Positions 1 through 7,573 of a stretch of DNA of 20,836 nucleotides are shown one piece after another. Origin of the DNA: an uncultured Clostridia bacterium. Its GTDB lineage: Bacteria; Bacillota; Clostridia; Christensenellales; CAG-138. The notes under the pieces were generated by a model. That model was not told where the DNA came from. It searched no databases and worked only from the letters and a program-made list of their open reading frames with translations. How positions within the stretch are numbered: position 1 is the first letter of the stretch; each line of letters opens with the position of its first letter. The translations under genes were made by a program, and so were the position numbers. Location of the stretch: NCBI GenBank assembly GCA_937894955.1, contig CALAXO010000056.1:1-20836 (forward strand), written 5' to 3'.

Positions 1-1
1 T

Positions 2-853
2 GTCCGCGGTGCGGTGAACATCACTTTCGGCGGCATCGATGTTGACGATCTGCCCGGATACGACCCGATGTCCTACCAGCCGTGGCGTGAATTCCGCTCA
101 AGCCATCCTTCAATTATCACGTGCGAGAACCTGCTCGTGACAAGACCGGAATATGATACTCTTGTTACGATAGACAGTGTTTTCACATATACGAAGTATG
201 CAAAGTATTGGGAGAAGTTCGGTGAGAATTCCGATTATGCCCGTTTTGAAGCTTTCTTTAAACAGCCTGTTTCGGTCACGGTCAAAGTCCTCGGAACGTC
301 CGGCAGCGGAACGGTCGAGGATATCACTGCAACCGTTCGCATCAACGGCAGAAACTTTGCGGGATTCACAAACCCCGCAGAATTTACATTTACGGCACCC
401 GGGAATGCGGACAGCACCGTTTGGGATGCAATTTCGGCTGCACTTGCGGCAAGCGGCTGCACTTTTGACGGCGACGGTTATTTGCTTCGCTCTGTGACGG
501 ATGCGAACGGGGTTACGCTTTCCGTCGGAACTTACGGTGAGGCCTGCGGATGGTTCTATAACCTGAACGGCGAGGGAGATCAGCCCGCTGCCGGCACGAA
601 CGCGCTTGCGGACGGTGATGTGATAGAACTCTTCTACACCGACAACAGTGAAGAGGAAGGAATTGTTACCCTTGTCGGAGATGTCAACGGAGACGGCATT
701 GTGACGGTTGTGGATGCGCTGCTGCTGCTTCGCTGCGCACTCGGCATCGAACCCATAACCGCTGCGGCACTTGCAAACGGTGACGTTGACGGCGACGGAA
801 TGCTTTCCTCTGCGGAGGCACTCACCGTGATGCGCATGGCAATTCAAATATAA
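2..853 (+). CDS. Secreted dockerin protein with DUF4430-like domain (3' end only)
   Basis: The frame is open to the left edge, so the true start and any signal peptide lie outside the window. About 283 codons are visible. Numbering from the GTG at 14, residues ~86-209 form a beta-rich region whose latter part (GWFYNLNGE, then LADGDVIELFY) resembles DUF4430, a transcobalamin-like ligand or protein-binding fold. The last 58 residues (nt 677-850) are a type I dockerin: two Ca-binding loops, DVNGDGIVTVVD and DVDGDGMLSSAE, each followed by a helix. Dockerins bind cohesin domains and anchor secreted proteins in extracellular complexes. The substrate or catalytic role cannot be judged because the N-terminal part is missing. 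A strong terminator follows, so this is the last gene of its transcript. The dockerin call is secure; the DUF4430 call is likely. Confidence 0.85.
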   Translation, partial: VRGAVNITFGGIDVDDLPGYDPMSYQPWREFRSSHPSIITCENLLVTRPEYDTLVTIDSVFTYTKYAKYWEKFGENSDYARFEAFFKQPVSVTVKVLGTSGSGTVEDITATVRINGRNFAGFTNPAEFTFTAPGNADSTVWDAISAALAASGCTFDGDGYLLRSVTDANGVTLSVGTYGEACGWFYNLNGEGDQPAAGTNALADGDVIELFYTDNSEEEGIVTLVGDVNGDGIVTVVDALLLLRCALGIEPITAAALANGDVDGDGMLSSAEALTVMRMAIQI

Positions 854-896
854 CAAAAATGTTTAAAAGCAGATACAGCGTGATATGAATTAAGCT

Positions 897-938
897 GAAG
901 GGGAAAGCTGCCGCACTGCGGGCTTTCCCTGTTTTTTA
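897..938 (+). terminator. Rho-independent terminator after the dockerin gene
   Basis: GGGAAAGC (901-908) pairs with GCTTTCCC (922-929). An inner stem CCGC/GCGG (911-914/918-921) closes on a 3-nt loop. The hairpin is followed by a T-rich run (930-938). It separates the dockerin gene from secA. Confidence 0.85.
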
Positions 939-1044
939 TTCGGAAGCCGGAGAAGAAGCGAACGGATAAGGGACGGAAAAAGACTGCGACAAGAATATAT
1001 CGGAACAATTCCCTGCAAATGCGGAGTACAGAAACCCTTTTTGA

Positions 1045-1073
1045 TTGACAATTCGCTCCTTCGGGGATATAAT
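1045..1073 (+). promoter_or_regulatory. Sigma-A-type promoter of secA
   Basis: TTGACA (1045-1050) and TATAAT (1068-1073) are both perfect consensus hexamers with a 17-nt spacer. The start codon is 58 nt downstream of the -10 box. This predicts strong constitutive transcription of secA. Confidence 0.88.
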
Positions 1074-1130
1074 GAATATTAATAATGGGAATACTGTTAT
1101 TTAAAGGAAAAAAATCACGGAGGTATATAA

Positions 1131-3908
1131 ATGGGCCTTATTGACCGACTGTTGGGCAACACGAGTGCGCAGCAAATAAAGAAAATACAGCCTCTTGTTA
1201 AAAAAATAAATGCACTTGAGGACGGAATAAAAAAACTTTCCGATGCGGAACTGCGTCACAAGACGGTGGAATTCCGTGAAAGACTGGCGAAGGGCGAAAC
1301 GCTTGATCAGCTTTTGCCGGAAGCTTTTGCGGTTGTGCGCGAGGCTGCCGTCCGCACCATCGGGCAAAGGCATTATGATGTTCAGCTCATAGGCGGCATC
1401 GTGCTGCATCAGGGGCGAATTTCCGAAATGAGGACGGGTGAAGGCAAAACGCTTGTTGCGACGCTGCCGTCATATCTTAATGCGCTCCCCGGAAAGGGTG
1501 TGCATGTTGTCACCGTCAATGAATACCTTGCTGCGCGTGACGCGGCATGGATGGGCAAAATTCATCGTTTCCTTGGTTTGACCGTCGGCTGCATTGAGCG
1601 TGATATGCCGCCCGAGGCACGTGTTGCCGCATATAACTGCGATATCACATACGGCACAAACAGCGAGTTCGGGTTTGACTACCTGCGCGATAACATGGTT
1701 GTTTCGATTGACCATGTTGTTCAGCGTGACTTGAATTATGCAATCGTGGACGAGGTGGACAGCATTCTTATCGATGAAGCAAGGACGCCGCTTATCATTT
1801 CCACAAAAGCGGAAAAATCCACCGATATGTACAAGCGCGCGAATGAATTCGTGCGCAGGCTGACCCGGGGTGAAGATGTTAAAAAGCTCACAAAATCGGA
1901 ACTTATGCAGGGCATGTCACAGGAGGAGAGCGGCGACTATATGTGCGACATAAAGGCGCGCACGGTCGCTCTTACCGAACAGGGTATGCGCAAGGCCGAG
2001 GTCTATTTCAACATCGATGATATTTCCTCGGCGGAGAATACGGAGATTAACCACTATATCAAACAGGCACTCAGAGCCAACGCACTGTTCACTGTTGACA
2101 AGGACTATGTTGTTCAGGACGGACAGGTCATTATTGTTGATGACTTCACGGGACGCCTTATGATAGGCAGGCGGTATTCGGACGGTCTGCACCAGGCACT
2201 TGAAGCAAAGGAAGGCGTTAAGGTCGAAAATGAGAACCGAACGAGTGCAACGATAACGTATCAGAATTTTTTCCGCATGTACCACAAGCTTGCCGGCATG
2301 ACGGGAACGGCAAAAACCGAAGAAACGGAGTTTATGGGCATTTACAACCTTGACGTTGTTGAAATCCCGACAAACAAACCCGTAAAGCGTGTGGACTATA
2401 ACGATGTTGTATGCATTAAACAGCAGGAAAAATACAACGCCATTATCGAAGAAATCATTCGCGCGCACGCAACCGGGCAGCCGATTCTTGTCGGCACCGT
2501 TTCGGTCGAAAAATCCGAATACCTGAGCCGTCTGCTTACAAAACGCGGAATCAAACACGAAGTTCTGAACGCAAAGCAGCACGCAAAAGAGGCGGATATT
2601 GTTGCGCAGGCAGGTAAGTTCGGCAATGTTACAATTGCAACGAACATGGCGGGCCGCGGCACGGATATTCTTTTGGGAGGAAACCCGGAATACCTTGCAA
2701 AGCGCGAAATGCGTCGCGAAGGTTATGACGATGATATGATAGAGTGGGCAACAAGCCACCAGGAGACCGAGGACGAGGCGATACTCGAAGCAAGGCGCAA
2801 ATACGACGAAATCTACAAAAAACACAAGGCTGTTACCGATGCCGAACACGATAAAGTTGTTGAAGTCGGCGGTCTGTACATAATCGGTACGGAGCGGCAT
2901 GAGTCAAGGCGCATTGACAACCAGCTGCGCGGCAGAGCCGGACGACAGGGCGACCCCGGTGCAACACGATTCTATGTTGCAATGGATGACGAGCTGATGC
3001 TGAGATTCGGCGGAGAACGTGCAGGCAGCCTTATGAGCCGTTTCCTTCCCGAGGGCGCGGATACGGGCTTTGAACTGGGTGCTTTGACAAAGGCGATTGA
3101 AACAACTCAGAAGCGCGTTGAGAGCCATAACTACGAAATCAGGAAGAGCGTTCTCAAATTTGACGACGTAATGAACAAAATGCGCGAGATAATCTACACT
3201 CAGCGCAGGCAGGTGCTCAGGGGTGCGGATGTTCATTCGGAAATTGCGCAGATGCGTGACGAAGCCATACTGTCGATTGTTGATTTCTATTGCCCCGAAA
3301 AGCAAAAGCGCGATGCTTGGGATTACGGCGGATTGGATCATGAGTTCTTCAGAATGTTCGGAATCAAGGCAACGGACCGCATTGCGGCGGAAACAACTCA
3401 CGGCGGAATGCTGAAGCTTTTGACCGAGCTTGCGAACGAACGGTATACGGCTATCGAAAACCTGCTGAAGGAAAAAGGTTTCGACATGCGTGAAGTGGAA
3501 CGCCGGTTCCTGCTGCTGACGGTTGACAAACATTGGATGGATCATATTGATGCAATGGATCAGCTCCGCGAGGGTATCGGACTGCGCGCAATGGGCAATC
3601 AGGATCCCGTTGTGCAGTACCGCAACGAGGGCTTTGATATGTTCGAAACCATGACGGCCGAGATACGCAACGAGACGGTTATGAACCTCTACCACCCGGT
3701 AATTAGGGTTCCCGAACGGAGGCAGCCTGATATGATTCCGAGGCAGCCCGGCGCGGCGAGTGATCCTGCAAGGAATGCCGCAGCGAATGCAGGCAGCCCG
3801 GAAAAAGCAAAACCGTTCCGCGTTGCGAAAAAAATCGGACCGAATGACCCCTGCCCCTGCGGCAGCGGCAAAAAATACAAAAAATGCTGCGGGAGAACAG
3901 CAGACTGA
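1131..3908 (+). CDS. secA: Protein translocase ATPase SecA
   Basis: SecA is the ATP-driven motor that pushes unfolded preproteins through the SecYEG channel. The 925-residue length is normal for the family. Visible marks: N-terminal MGLIDRLLG; Walker A MRTGEGKT (100-107); Walker B region DEVDSILIDEARTP (207-220); the second ATPase lobe with NMAGRGTDILLGG and QLRGRAGRQGDPG; and the C-terminal zinc/SecB-binding tail CPCGSGKKYKKCC with Cys 908, 910, 919 and 920. The ATG is preceded by GGAGG (1119-1123) and a consensus promoter. No secondary features such as an accessory SecA2-type truncation are seen. It would export the signal-peptide proteins found in this window (lipoproteins, cohesin protein). 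Confidence 0.98.
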   Translation: MGLIDRLLGNTSAQQIKKIQPLVKKINALEDGIKKLSDAELRHKTVEFRERLAKGETLDQLLPEAFAVVREAAVRTIGQRHYDVQLIGGIVLHQGRISEMRTGEGKTLVATLPSYLNALPGKGVHVVTVNEYLAARDAAWMGKIHRFLGLTVGCIERDMPPEARVAAYNCDITYGTNSEFGFDYLRDNMVVSIDHVVQRDLNYAIVDEVDSILIDEARTPLIISTKAEKSTDMYKRANEFVRRLTRGEDVKKLTKSELMQGMSQEESGDYMCDIKARTVALTEQGMRKAEVYFNIDDISSAENTEINHYIKQALRANALFTVDKDYVVQDGQVIIVDDFTGRLMIGRRYSDGLHQALEAKEGVKVENENRTSATITYQNFFRMYHKLAGMTGTAKTEETEFMGIYNLDVVEIPTNKPVKRVDYNDVVCIKQQEKYNAIIEEIIRAHATGQPILVGTVSVEKSEYLSRLLTKRGIKHEVLNAKQHAKEADIVAQAGKFGNVTIATNMAGRGTDILLGGNPEYLAKREMRREGYDDDMIEWATSHQETEDEAILEARRKYDEIYKKHKAVTDAEHDKVVEVGGLYIIGTERHESRRIDNQLRGRAGRQGDPGATRFYVAMDDELMLRFGGERAGSLMSRFLPEGADTGFELGALTKAIETTQKRVESHNYEIRKSVLKFDDVMNKMREIIYTQRRQVLRGADVHSEIAQMRDEAILSIVDFYCPEKQKRDAWDYGGLDHEFFRMFGIKATDRIAAETTHGGMLKLLTELANERYTAIENLLKEKGFDMREVERRFLLLTVDKHWMDHIDAMDQLREGIGLRAMGNQDPVVQYRNEGFDMFETMTAEIRNETVMNLYHPVIRVPERRQPDMIPRQPGAASDPARNAAANAGSPEKAKPFRVAKKIGPNDPCPCGSGKKYKKCCGRTAD

Positions 3909-3915
3909 TAACTGA

Positions 3916-3970
3916 GGCTCGGGCTTCGCCCAAACTCGACCGAAACCCGAGAAGCCGGTTTAAGCTTTTT
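3916..3970 (+). terminator. Possible weak terminator between secA and serS
   Basis: CTCGGG (3918-3923) can pair with CCCGAG (3946-3951), enclosing a smaller GGGC/GCCC hairpin. A T-run (3965-3971) follows only after a gap and a very short AAGC/GCTT stem. The poor spacing makes it uncertain, so secA and serS could be co-transcribed in part. No T-box elements (specifier stem, GGUGG-type box) are visible ahead of serS. Confidence 0.3.
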
Positions 3971-4051
3971 TGAAAAATATTCTTGTTTTTAAAAAAGCAG
4001 ATAATTCAGAACATTTAAAAACAACGGGCGCAAAGCCGCAAGGAGAAAACA

Positions 4052-5320
4052 ATGTTAGATATTAAGCGAATCAGAAAGAATCCGGAGGAGCTTGTTGCTG
4101 CAATGAAAGCGCGCCGCAACAAGGGTGCGGATGTCAGCGGCATTCTCGAACTGGACGAAAAACGCCGCGAAGTAATTCAAAAGACGGAACAGCTCAAGGC
4201 AAAACGCAATGAGGATTCCGCAAAGGTTCCCGTGCTTAAAAAGCAGGGACAGGATGTTTCCGCGCTGCTTGCGGAAATGAAGCTTGTTGCGGATGAAATC
4301 AAGGAGCTTGATGCGGAGCTTGCGCAAATCGACGCACAATTTGACGACCTTCTGATGAAAATTCCGAATATCCCGCATTCCAGCGTTCCCGACGGTGCGG
4401 ATGATCGCGACAATGCGGAGGTACGCAGGTTCGGAGAACCGACAAAGTTTGATTTTGAACCGAAAGCACATTGGGATCTCGGCGAGTCGCTGAACATCCT
4501 TGATTTTGCGGATGCGGGCAAGATAACGGGTGCAAGGTTCACGGTCTATCGCGGACTCGGTGCAAGGCTTGAGCGTGCGCTTATAAACTATTATCTTGAT
4601 GTACATACCGAAAACGGCTATACGGAGATTCTTCCGCCCTATATGGTCAACAGAGCTTCCATGATGGGCACGGGTCAGCTCCCGAAGTTTGAGGATGATG
4701 CATTCAAGGTTGCAGGCACGGACTACTTCCTTATCCCGACGGCAGAGGTTCCCGTTACAAACATTCACCGCGGCGATATTCTGAACGGTGAGGAGCTTCC
4801 CATCAAGTATTGCGCTTACAGTGCATGTTTCCGCAGCGAAGCGGGCAGTGCGGGCAGGGACACAAGGGGTCTTATCCGTCAGCATCAGTTCAACAAGGTT
4901 GAACTCGTGAAATTCGTAAAACCTGAAGACAGCTATGATGAGCTTGAAAAGCTTACGCATGATGCGGAACGCGTCCTGCAGGGTCTCGGCCTTCCCTATC
5001 GCGTTGTTTGCCTCAGCACGGGCGATCTCGGCTTCAGCTCTGCAAAAACCTATGATATCGAGGTATGGATGCCCAGCTACGGCAGATATGTTGAAATAAG
5101 CTCCTGCTCCAATTTTGAGGATTTTCAGGCGCGCAGAGCACAGATTCGTTTCCGCAGGGACAAAAAGAGCAAGCCCGAACTTGTTCACACCCTTAACGGC
5201 AGCGGCGTCGCAATCGGAAGAAGCGTTGCGGCAATCCTTGAGAATTATCAACAGGCCGACGGCAGCATTCGCATTCCCGAGGTGCTTGTACCCTACATGC
5301 GCTGCGATGTAATCAAATAA
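4052..5320 (+). CDS. serS: Seryl-tRNA synthetase
   Basis: Charges tRNA-Ser with serine in the cytoplasm and is also the first step toward selenocysteinyl-tRNA. It has 422 residues, typical for the bacterial enzyme. Residues ~1-100 form the charged, helical coiled-coil arm that grips the long variable arm of tRNA-Ser. The class II catalytic core follows: TAE (230-232), motif 2 FRSEAGSAGRDTRGL (260-274) and motif 3 TLNGSGVAIGRS (380-391). The start is set by AAGGAG (4040-4045) seven nt before the ATG. A strong terminator follows. No key residue appears to be missing. Confidence 0.97.
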   Translation: MLDIKRIRKNPEELVAAMKARRNKGADVSGILELDEKRREVIQKTEQLKAKRNEDSAKVPVLKKQGQDVSALLAEMKLVADEIKELDAELAQIDAQFDDLLMKIPNIPHSSVPDGADDRDNAEVRRFGEPTKFDFEPKAHWDLGESLNILDFADAGKITGARFTVYRGLGARLERALINYYLDVHTENGYTEILPPYMVNRASMMGTGQLPKFEDDAFKVAGTDYFLIPTAEVPVTNIHRGDILNGEELPIKYCAYSACFRSEAGSAGRDTRGLIRQHQFNKVELVKFVKPEDSYDELEKLTHDAERVLQGLGLPYRVVCLSTGDLGFSSAKTYDIEVWMPSYGRYVEISSCSNFEDFQARRAQIRFRRDKKSKPELVHTLNGSGVAIGRSVAAILENYQQADGSIRIPEVLVPYMRCDVIK

Positions 5321-5390
5321 GCCGCATATCCAAAAGACAGCTTTGCTGTCGGCATCGAAATTGAAAAAACATTGCAGCAGAATTTGATAT

Positions 5391-5430
5391 CAAAAAGCGT
5401 TCCGCACAACTCGGGACGCTTTTAATTTTT
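5391..5430 (+). terminator. Rho-independent terminator after serS
   Basis: AAAAGCGTTCCG (5393-5404) pairs with CGGGACGCTTTT (5412-5423) over 12 bp with one G-U pair and a 7-nt loop, followed by TTAATTTTT. A smaller GACAGC/GCTGTC hairpin (5336-5350) lies just upstream, after the serS stop. Confidence 0.87.
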
Positions 5431-5445
5431 GATAAGCAGGTCAAG

Positions 5446-5535
5446 TCAAACCGTTCGCTTTTATGCCTGCGGGCTTGTGCGTTCACGGGCCGCGGGGAAA
5501 TGAACAGCCCGCGAACCCGATGCCGAACGTAAATG
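5446..5535 (+). pseudogene. Decayed copy of a lipoprotein gene start
   Basis: This stretch aligns with the 5' part of the intact lipoprotein gene at 6770. 5446-5472 matches 6783-6809 with five mismatches. 5473-5535 matches 6821-6884 at about 79% identity with one single-base gap. An 11-nt piece (6810-6820) is missing from the fossil. Read after the gap it still gives GNEQPANPMP, against GNEQPANPTP in the intact protein. It covers the signal peptide and the start of the linker only. No ATG with a ribosome-binding site, no full frame and no further similarity downstream are visible. It lies between serS and the asparaginase, on the other side of the asparaginase from the intact gene. Confidence 0.75.
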
Positions 5536-5561
5536 GTTCGAAATCAGCTTTTGCTCTGCAC

Positions 5562-5590
5562 TTGCAGAAAAGCGCAAAATGCGGTATGAT
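5562..5590 (+). promoter_or_regulatory. Promoter of the asparaginase gene
   Basis: TTGCAG (5562-5567) and TATGAT (5585-5590) with a 17-nt spacer. The predicted transcript start (~5597) lies only about 8 nt before the GTG at 5605, which argues that translation begins at the ATG at 5653. Confidence 0.6.
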
Positions 5591-5652
5591 AAGGATGGAA
5601 AATTGTGCGCCGATATGCGCACGGAACAATAAACCCGGACGGTTTTAGCGAA

Positions 5653-6690
5653 ATGAAAAATATCTATCTTATATCCACCGGCGGAACAATTGCATGTGTG
5701 CCGACCGATAACGGGCTTAAGCCGGAGCTTTCGGCAAGGGAGCTTTTGAACCTTGTTCGCGGAGAAACTTCGAATTATGCAGGCAGCACTTGCGAGGGTG
5801 CAAAGCAGTGCAGCGTTTTCGGCAATGTTCATTGTGTTGATCTTTTCAGCATGGATTCATCCAATATTCAGCCGGAGGAGTGGATCACCATTGCGGAAGC
5901 GATAAACCAATATGCGGACAAATGCGACGGAATTGTTTTGACACACGGAACGGATACCATGGCATACACCGCAAGCATGCTCAGCTTTATGCTTGCGGGG
6001 ATTCAGATTCCCGTTGTGCTGACCGGTGCGCAGTACCCCGCGGTTTATCCGGACTCCGACGGAAGGCGCAACCTTGAAAACGCAATCATTGCGGCAACGG
6101 CACTCATGGGCGGGGTATATATCTGCTTCGGCAATTCGCTGATGCTCGGCTGCCGTGCCGTAAAAACGCGCACAACATCGCTCAATGCGTTTGAATCGAT
6201 TAATTACCCATATATCGGCACCGTAAGCGACGGCAGAATGCTTGCGCTGCACAGTCCGCAGGTTCGCAGCGAATACAGCTTTTCAACCGACATTGATCCG
6301 CGGGTTGCGCTCATAAAGCTGATTCCGGGGCTCAGCCCGAAATTGCTTGACTGCTGCCTTGACTGCGACATTAAGGGAGTTGTTGTGGAGGCTTTCGGGT
6401 TAGGCGGAATGCACAGCATCCGCCGCAATCACCTGAAGGCAATTGAAAGGCTGATGGCGAACGATATTCCCGTAATTCTGACTTCACAGTGCCTGTATGA
6501 ACAGAGCACGCCCGATATCTACGAGGTCAGCCGTCCGCTGAAGGAACTCGGAATCATCTCCGCCGGTGACATGACAACGGAGGCGGCAATAACAAAGCTC
6601 ATGTGGGTTCTCGGACACACGAGCGGCATTGACGGCGTGCGCAATATGATGCAAACGAACCTTGTAGGTGAGTTGACTCAAAAAGATTGA
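5653..6690 (+). CDS. ansA: Type I (cytoplasmic) L-asparaginase
   Basis: Hydrolyses asparagine to aspartate and ammonia. With this start it has 345 residues, the usual length for cytoplasmic type I enzymes, and no signal peptide. Visible signatures: the first active-site block STGGTIA with nucleophile Thr12, and the second block LTHGTDTMAYTA with Thr100-Asp101. A conserved SDGRRN segment and the KTRTTSLNAFESINYP loop follow, as in AnsA proteins. The ATG at 5653 is chosen because family homology begins exactly there. It has no good ribosome-binding site. An upstream in-frame GTG at 5605 does have AAGGA (5591-5595), but it would add 16 unrelated residues and sits almost on the predicted transcript start. 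The lipoprotein gene follows 79 nt later with no terminator between, so the two may form an operon. Confidence 0.92.
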   Translation: MKNIYLISTGGTIACVPTDNGLKPELSARELLNLVRGETSNYAGSTCEGAKQCSVFGNVHCVDLFSMDSSNIQPEEWITIAEAINQYADKCDGIVLTHGTDTMAYTASMLSFMLAGIQIPVVLTGAQYPAVYPDSDGRRNLENAIIAATALMGGVYICFGNSLMLGCRAVKTRTTSLNAFESINYPYIGTVSDGRMLALHSPQVRSEYSFSTDIDPRVALIKLIPGLSPKLLDCCLDCDIKGVVVEAFGLGGMHSIRRNHLKAIERLMANDIPVILTSQCLYEQSTPDIYEVSRPLKELGIISAGDMTTEAAITKLMWVLGHTSGIDGVRNMMQTNLVGELTQKD

Positions 6691-6769
6691 GACTGCGGAA
6701 TGCTTCAAATCGTTTCGAACATTCCGAAAACGTTAAAGCCCCGAGCGGGGCGGAAAGGAACATATAAAA

Positions 6770-7336
6770 ATGAAAAAAAGCATTAAACCTTTCACTTTAA
6801 TGCTTGCGGTCATTCTTGCGGCCTGTGCTTTCGCGGGCTGCGGAGGGAACGAACAGCCCGCAAACCCGACCCCTGACGCAAACGAAGTTTTAGGATCTCC
6901 GAACATTTACAACGAATTTCTGCATGCTTCTTCCGCGCAATTCCTGCGCATAAACTCTGACGGGCAGCAGAACGGCGAACCGGTCGTGATTCGCGATGCG
7001 GAAACATTCAAAACTGAAGTTTTGCCGCTTATTCCCGGTGATCAGGCCCGTGCGGATGCAGAGACGGCATATAATGCGGAATTCTTTCAAAAAAACTTCG
7101 TTGTTGCTGCAAAATTTTATGTTTCCAGCGGGTCGACAAGCTTCAAGCTCAGCGGAATAACGACCTTTGGCGGGAAAATCAACATCAGCATTGCCTCAGG
7201 CGTGAACGGCGTCGGCACGGACGATATGGCAGCTTTCCTCGGAATAATTTCACTCAGCCTGGATAAATACGATCCGAAAATGCCCGTGAATATCCTTTCG
7301 GTGCCGCTGATGACGGATAAGGAAAAAGAACAATAA
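6770..7336 (+). CDS. Putative lipoprotein of unknown function
   Basis: 188 residues. A basic N-end and hydrophobic stretch lead to a lipobox AFAGC with Cys24, so the protein should be lipid-anchored on the outer face of the membrane. A short Pro/Asn/Thr linker (GNEQPANPTPD) follows, then a compact domain of about 145 residues with alternating beta-type stretches. I do not recognise the domain; no catalytic motif stands out. AAAGGA (6754-6759) precedes the ATG. The gene follows the asparaginase and probably shares its transcript. A decayed copy of its 5' end lies upstream of the asparaginase, so this locus once held two related lipoprotein genes or suffered a partial duplication. Confidence 0.8.
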   Translation: MKKSIKPFTLMLAVILAACAFAGCGGNEQPANPTPDANEVLGSPNIYNEFLHASSAQFLRINSDGQQNGEPVVIRDAETFKTEVLPLIPGDQARADAETAYNAEFFQKNFVVAAKFYVSSGSTSFKLSGITTFGGKINISIASGVNGVGTDDMAAFLGIISLSLDKYDPKMPVNILSVPLMTDKEKEQ

Positions 7337-7388
7337 GCGCGTTCGGGTCTGTTTTGGAACAACTGCCGGCAGGCAAAAGAACAATAAG
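7324..7388 (+). repeat. 14-bp direct repeat at the lipoprotein gene end
   Basis: AAAAGAACAATAAG occurs at 7324-7337, covering the last codons and stop of the lipoprotein gene, and again at 7375-7388. The offset is 51 bp. A 10-bp palindrome CTGCCGGCAG lies between them (7363-7372). The second copy is non-coding. It may record a small duplication of the gene's 3' end. The rest of this 237-nt gap (to 7573) shows no gene and no convincing promoter. Confidence 0.6.
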
Positions 7389-7573
7389 GCAAAATGAACA
7401 GTCAAAAAAACGCAGATGCCTGATGCGGAGCTTTGCAGTGGGTTCAGTGTATTTGCGCAGTTTTAAAATGATGCTGCTCCGGACGGCGCATCCCGCATAT
7501 ACTTACTTGATACGTTTTTCATGCTGAACACGAAAACGGATTAAAACGTAAAACTTGCTTCGGAGGCATTCAG

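Noticed and set aside
4030..4045. GCAAAGCC-type sequence before serS, reminiscent of part of a c-di-GMP-I riboswitch.
   Set aside because: None of the other conserved helices or the tetraloop receptor are present, and it overlaps the ribosome-binding site.
3909..4051. T-box leader expected for a clostridial serS.
   Set aside because: The gap is only 143 nt and shows no specifier stem, no T-box GGUGG-type core and no antiterminator pair.
4055..5251. Long open frame (398 codons) antisense to serS, and a similar 327-codon one antisense to secA.
   Set aside because: Both lie wholly within well-identified genes, have Cys/Asn/Arg-rich unnatural composition and no ribosome-binding site.
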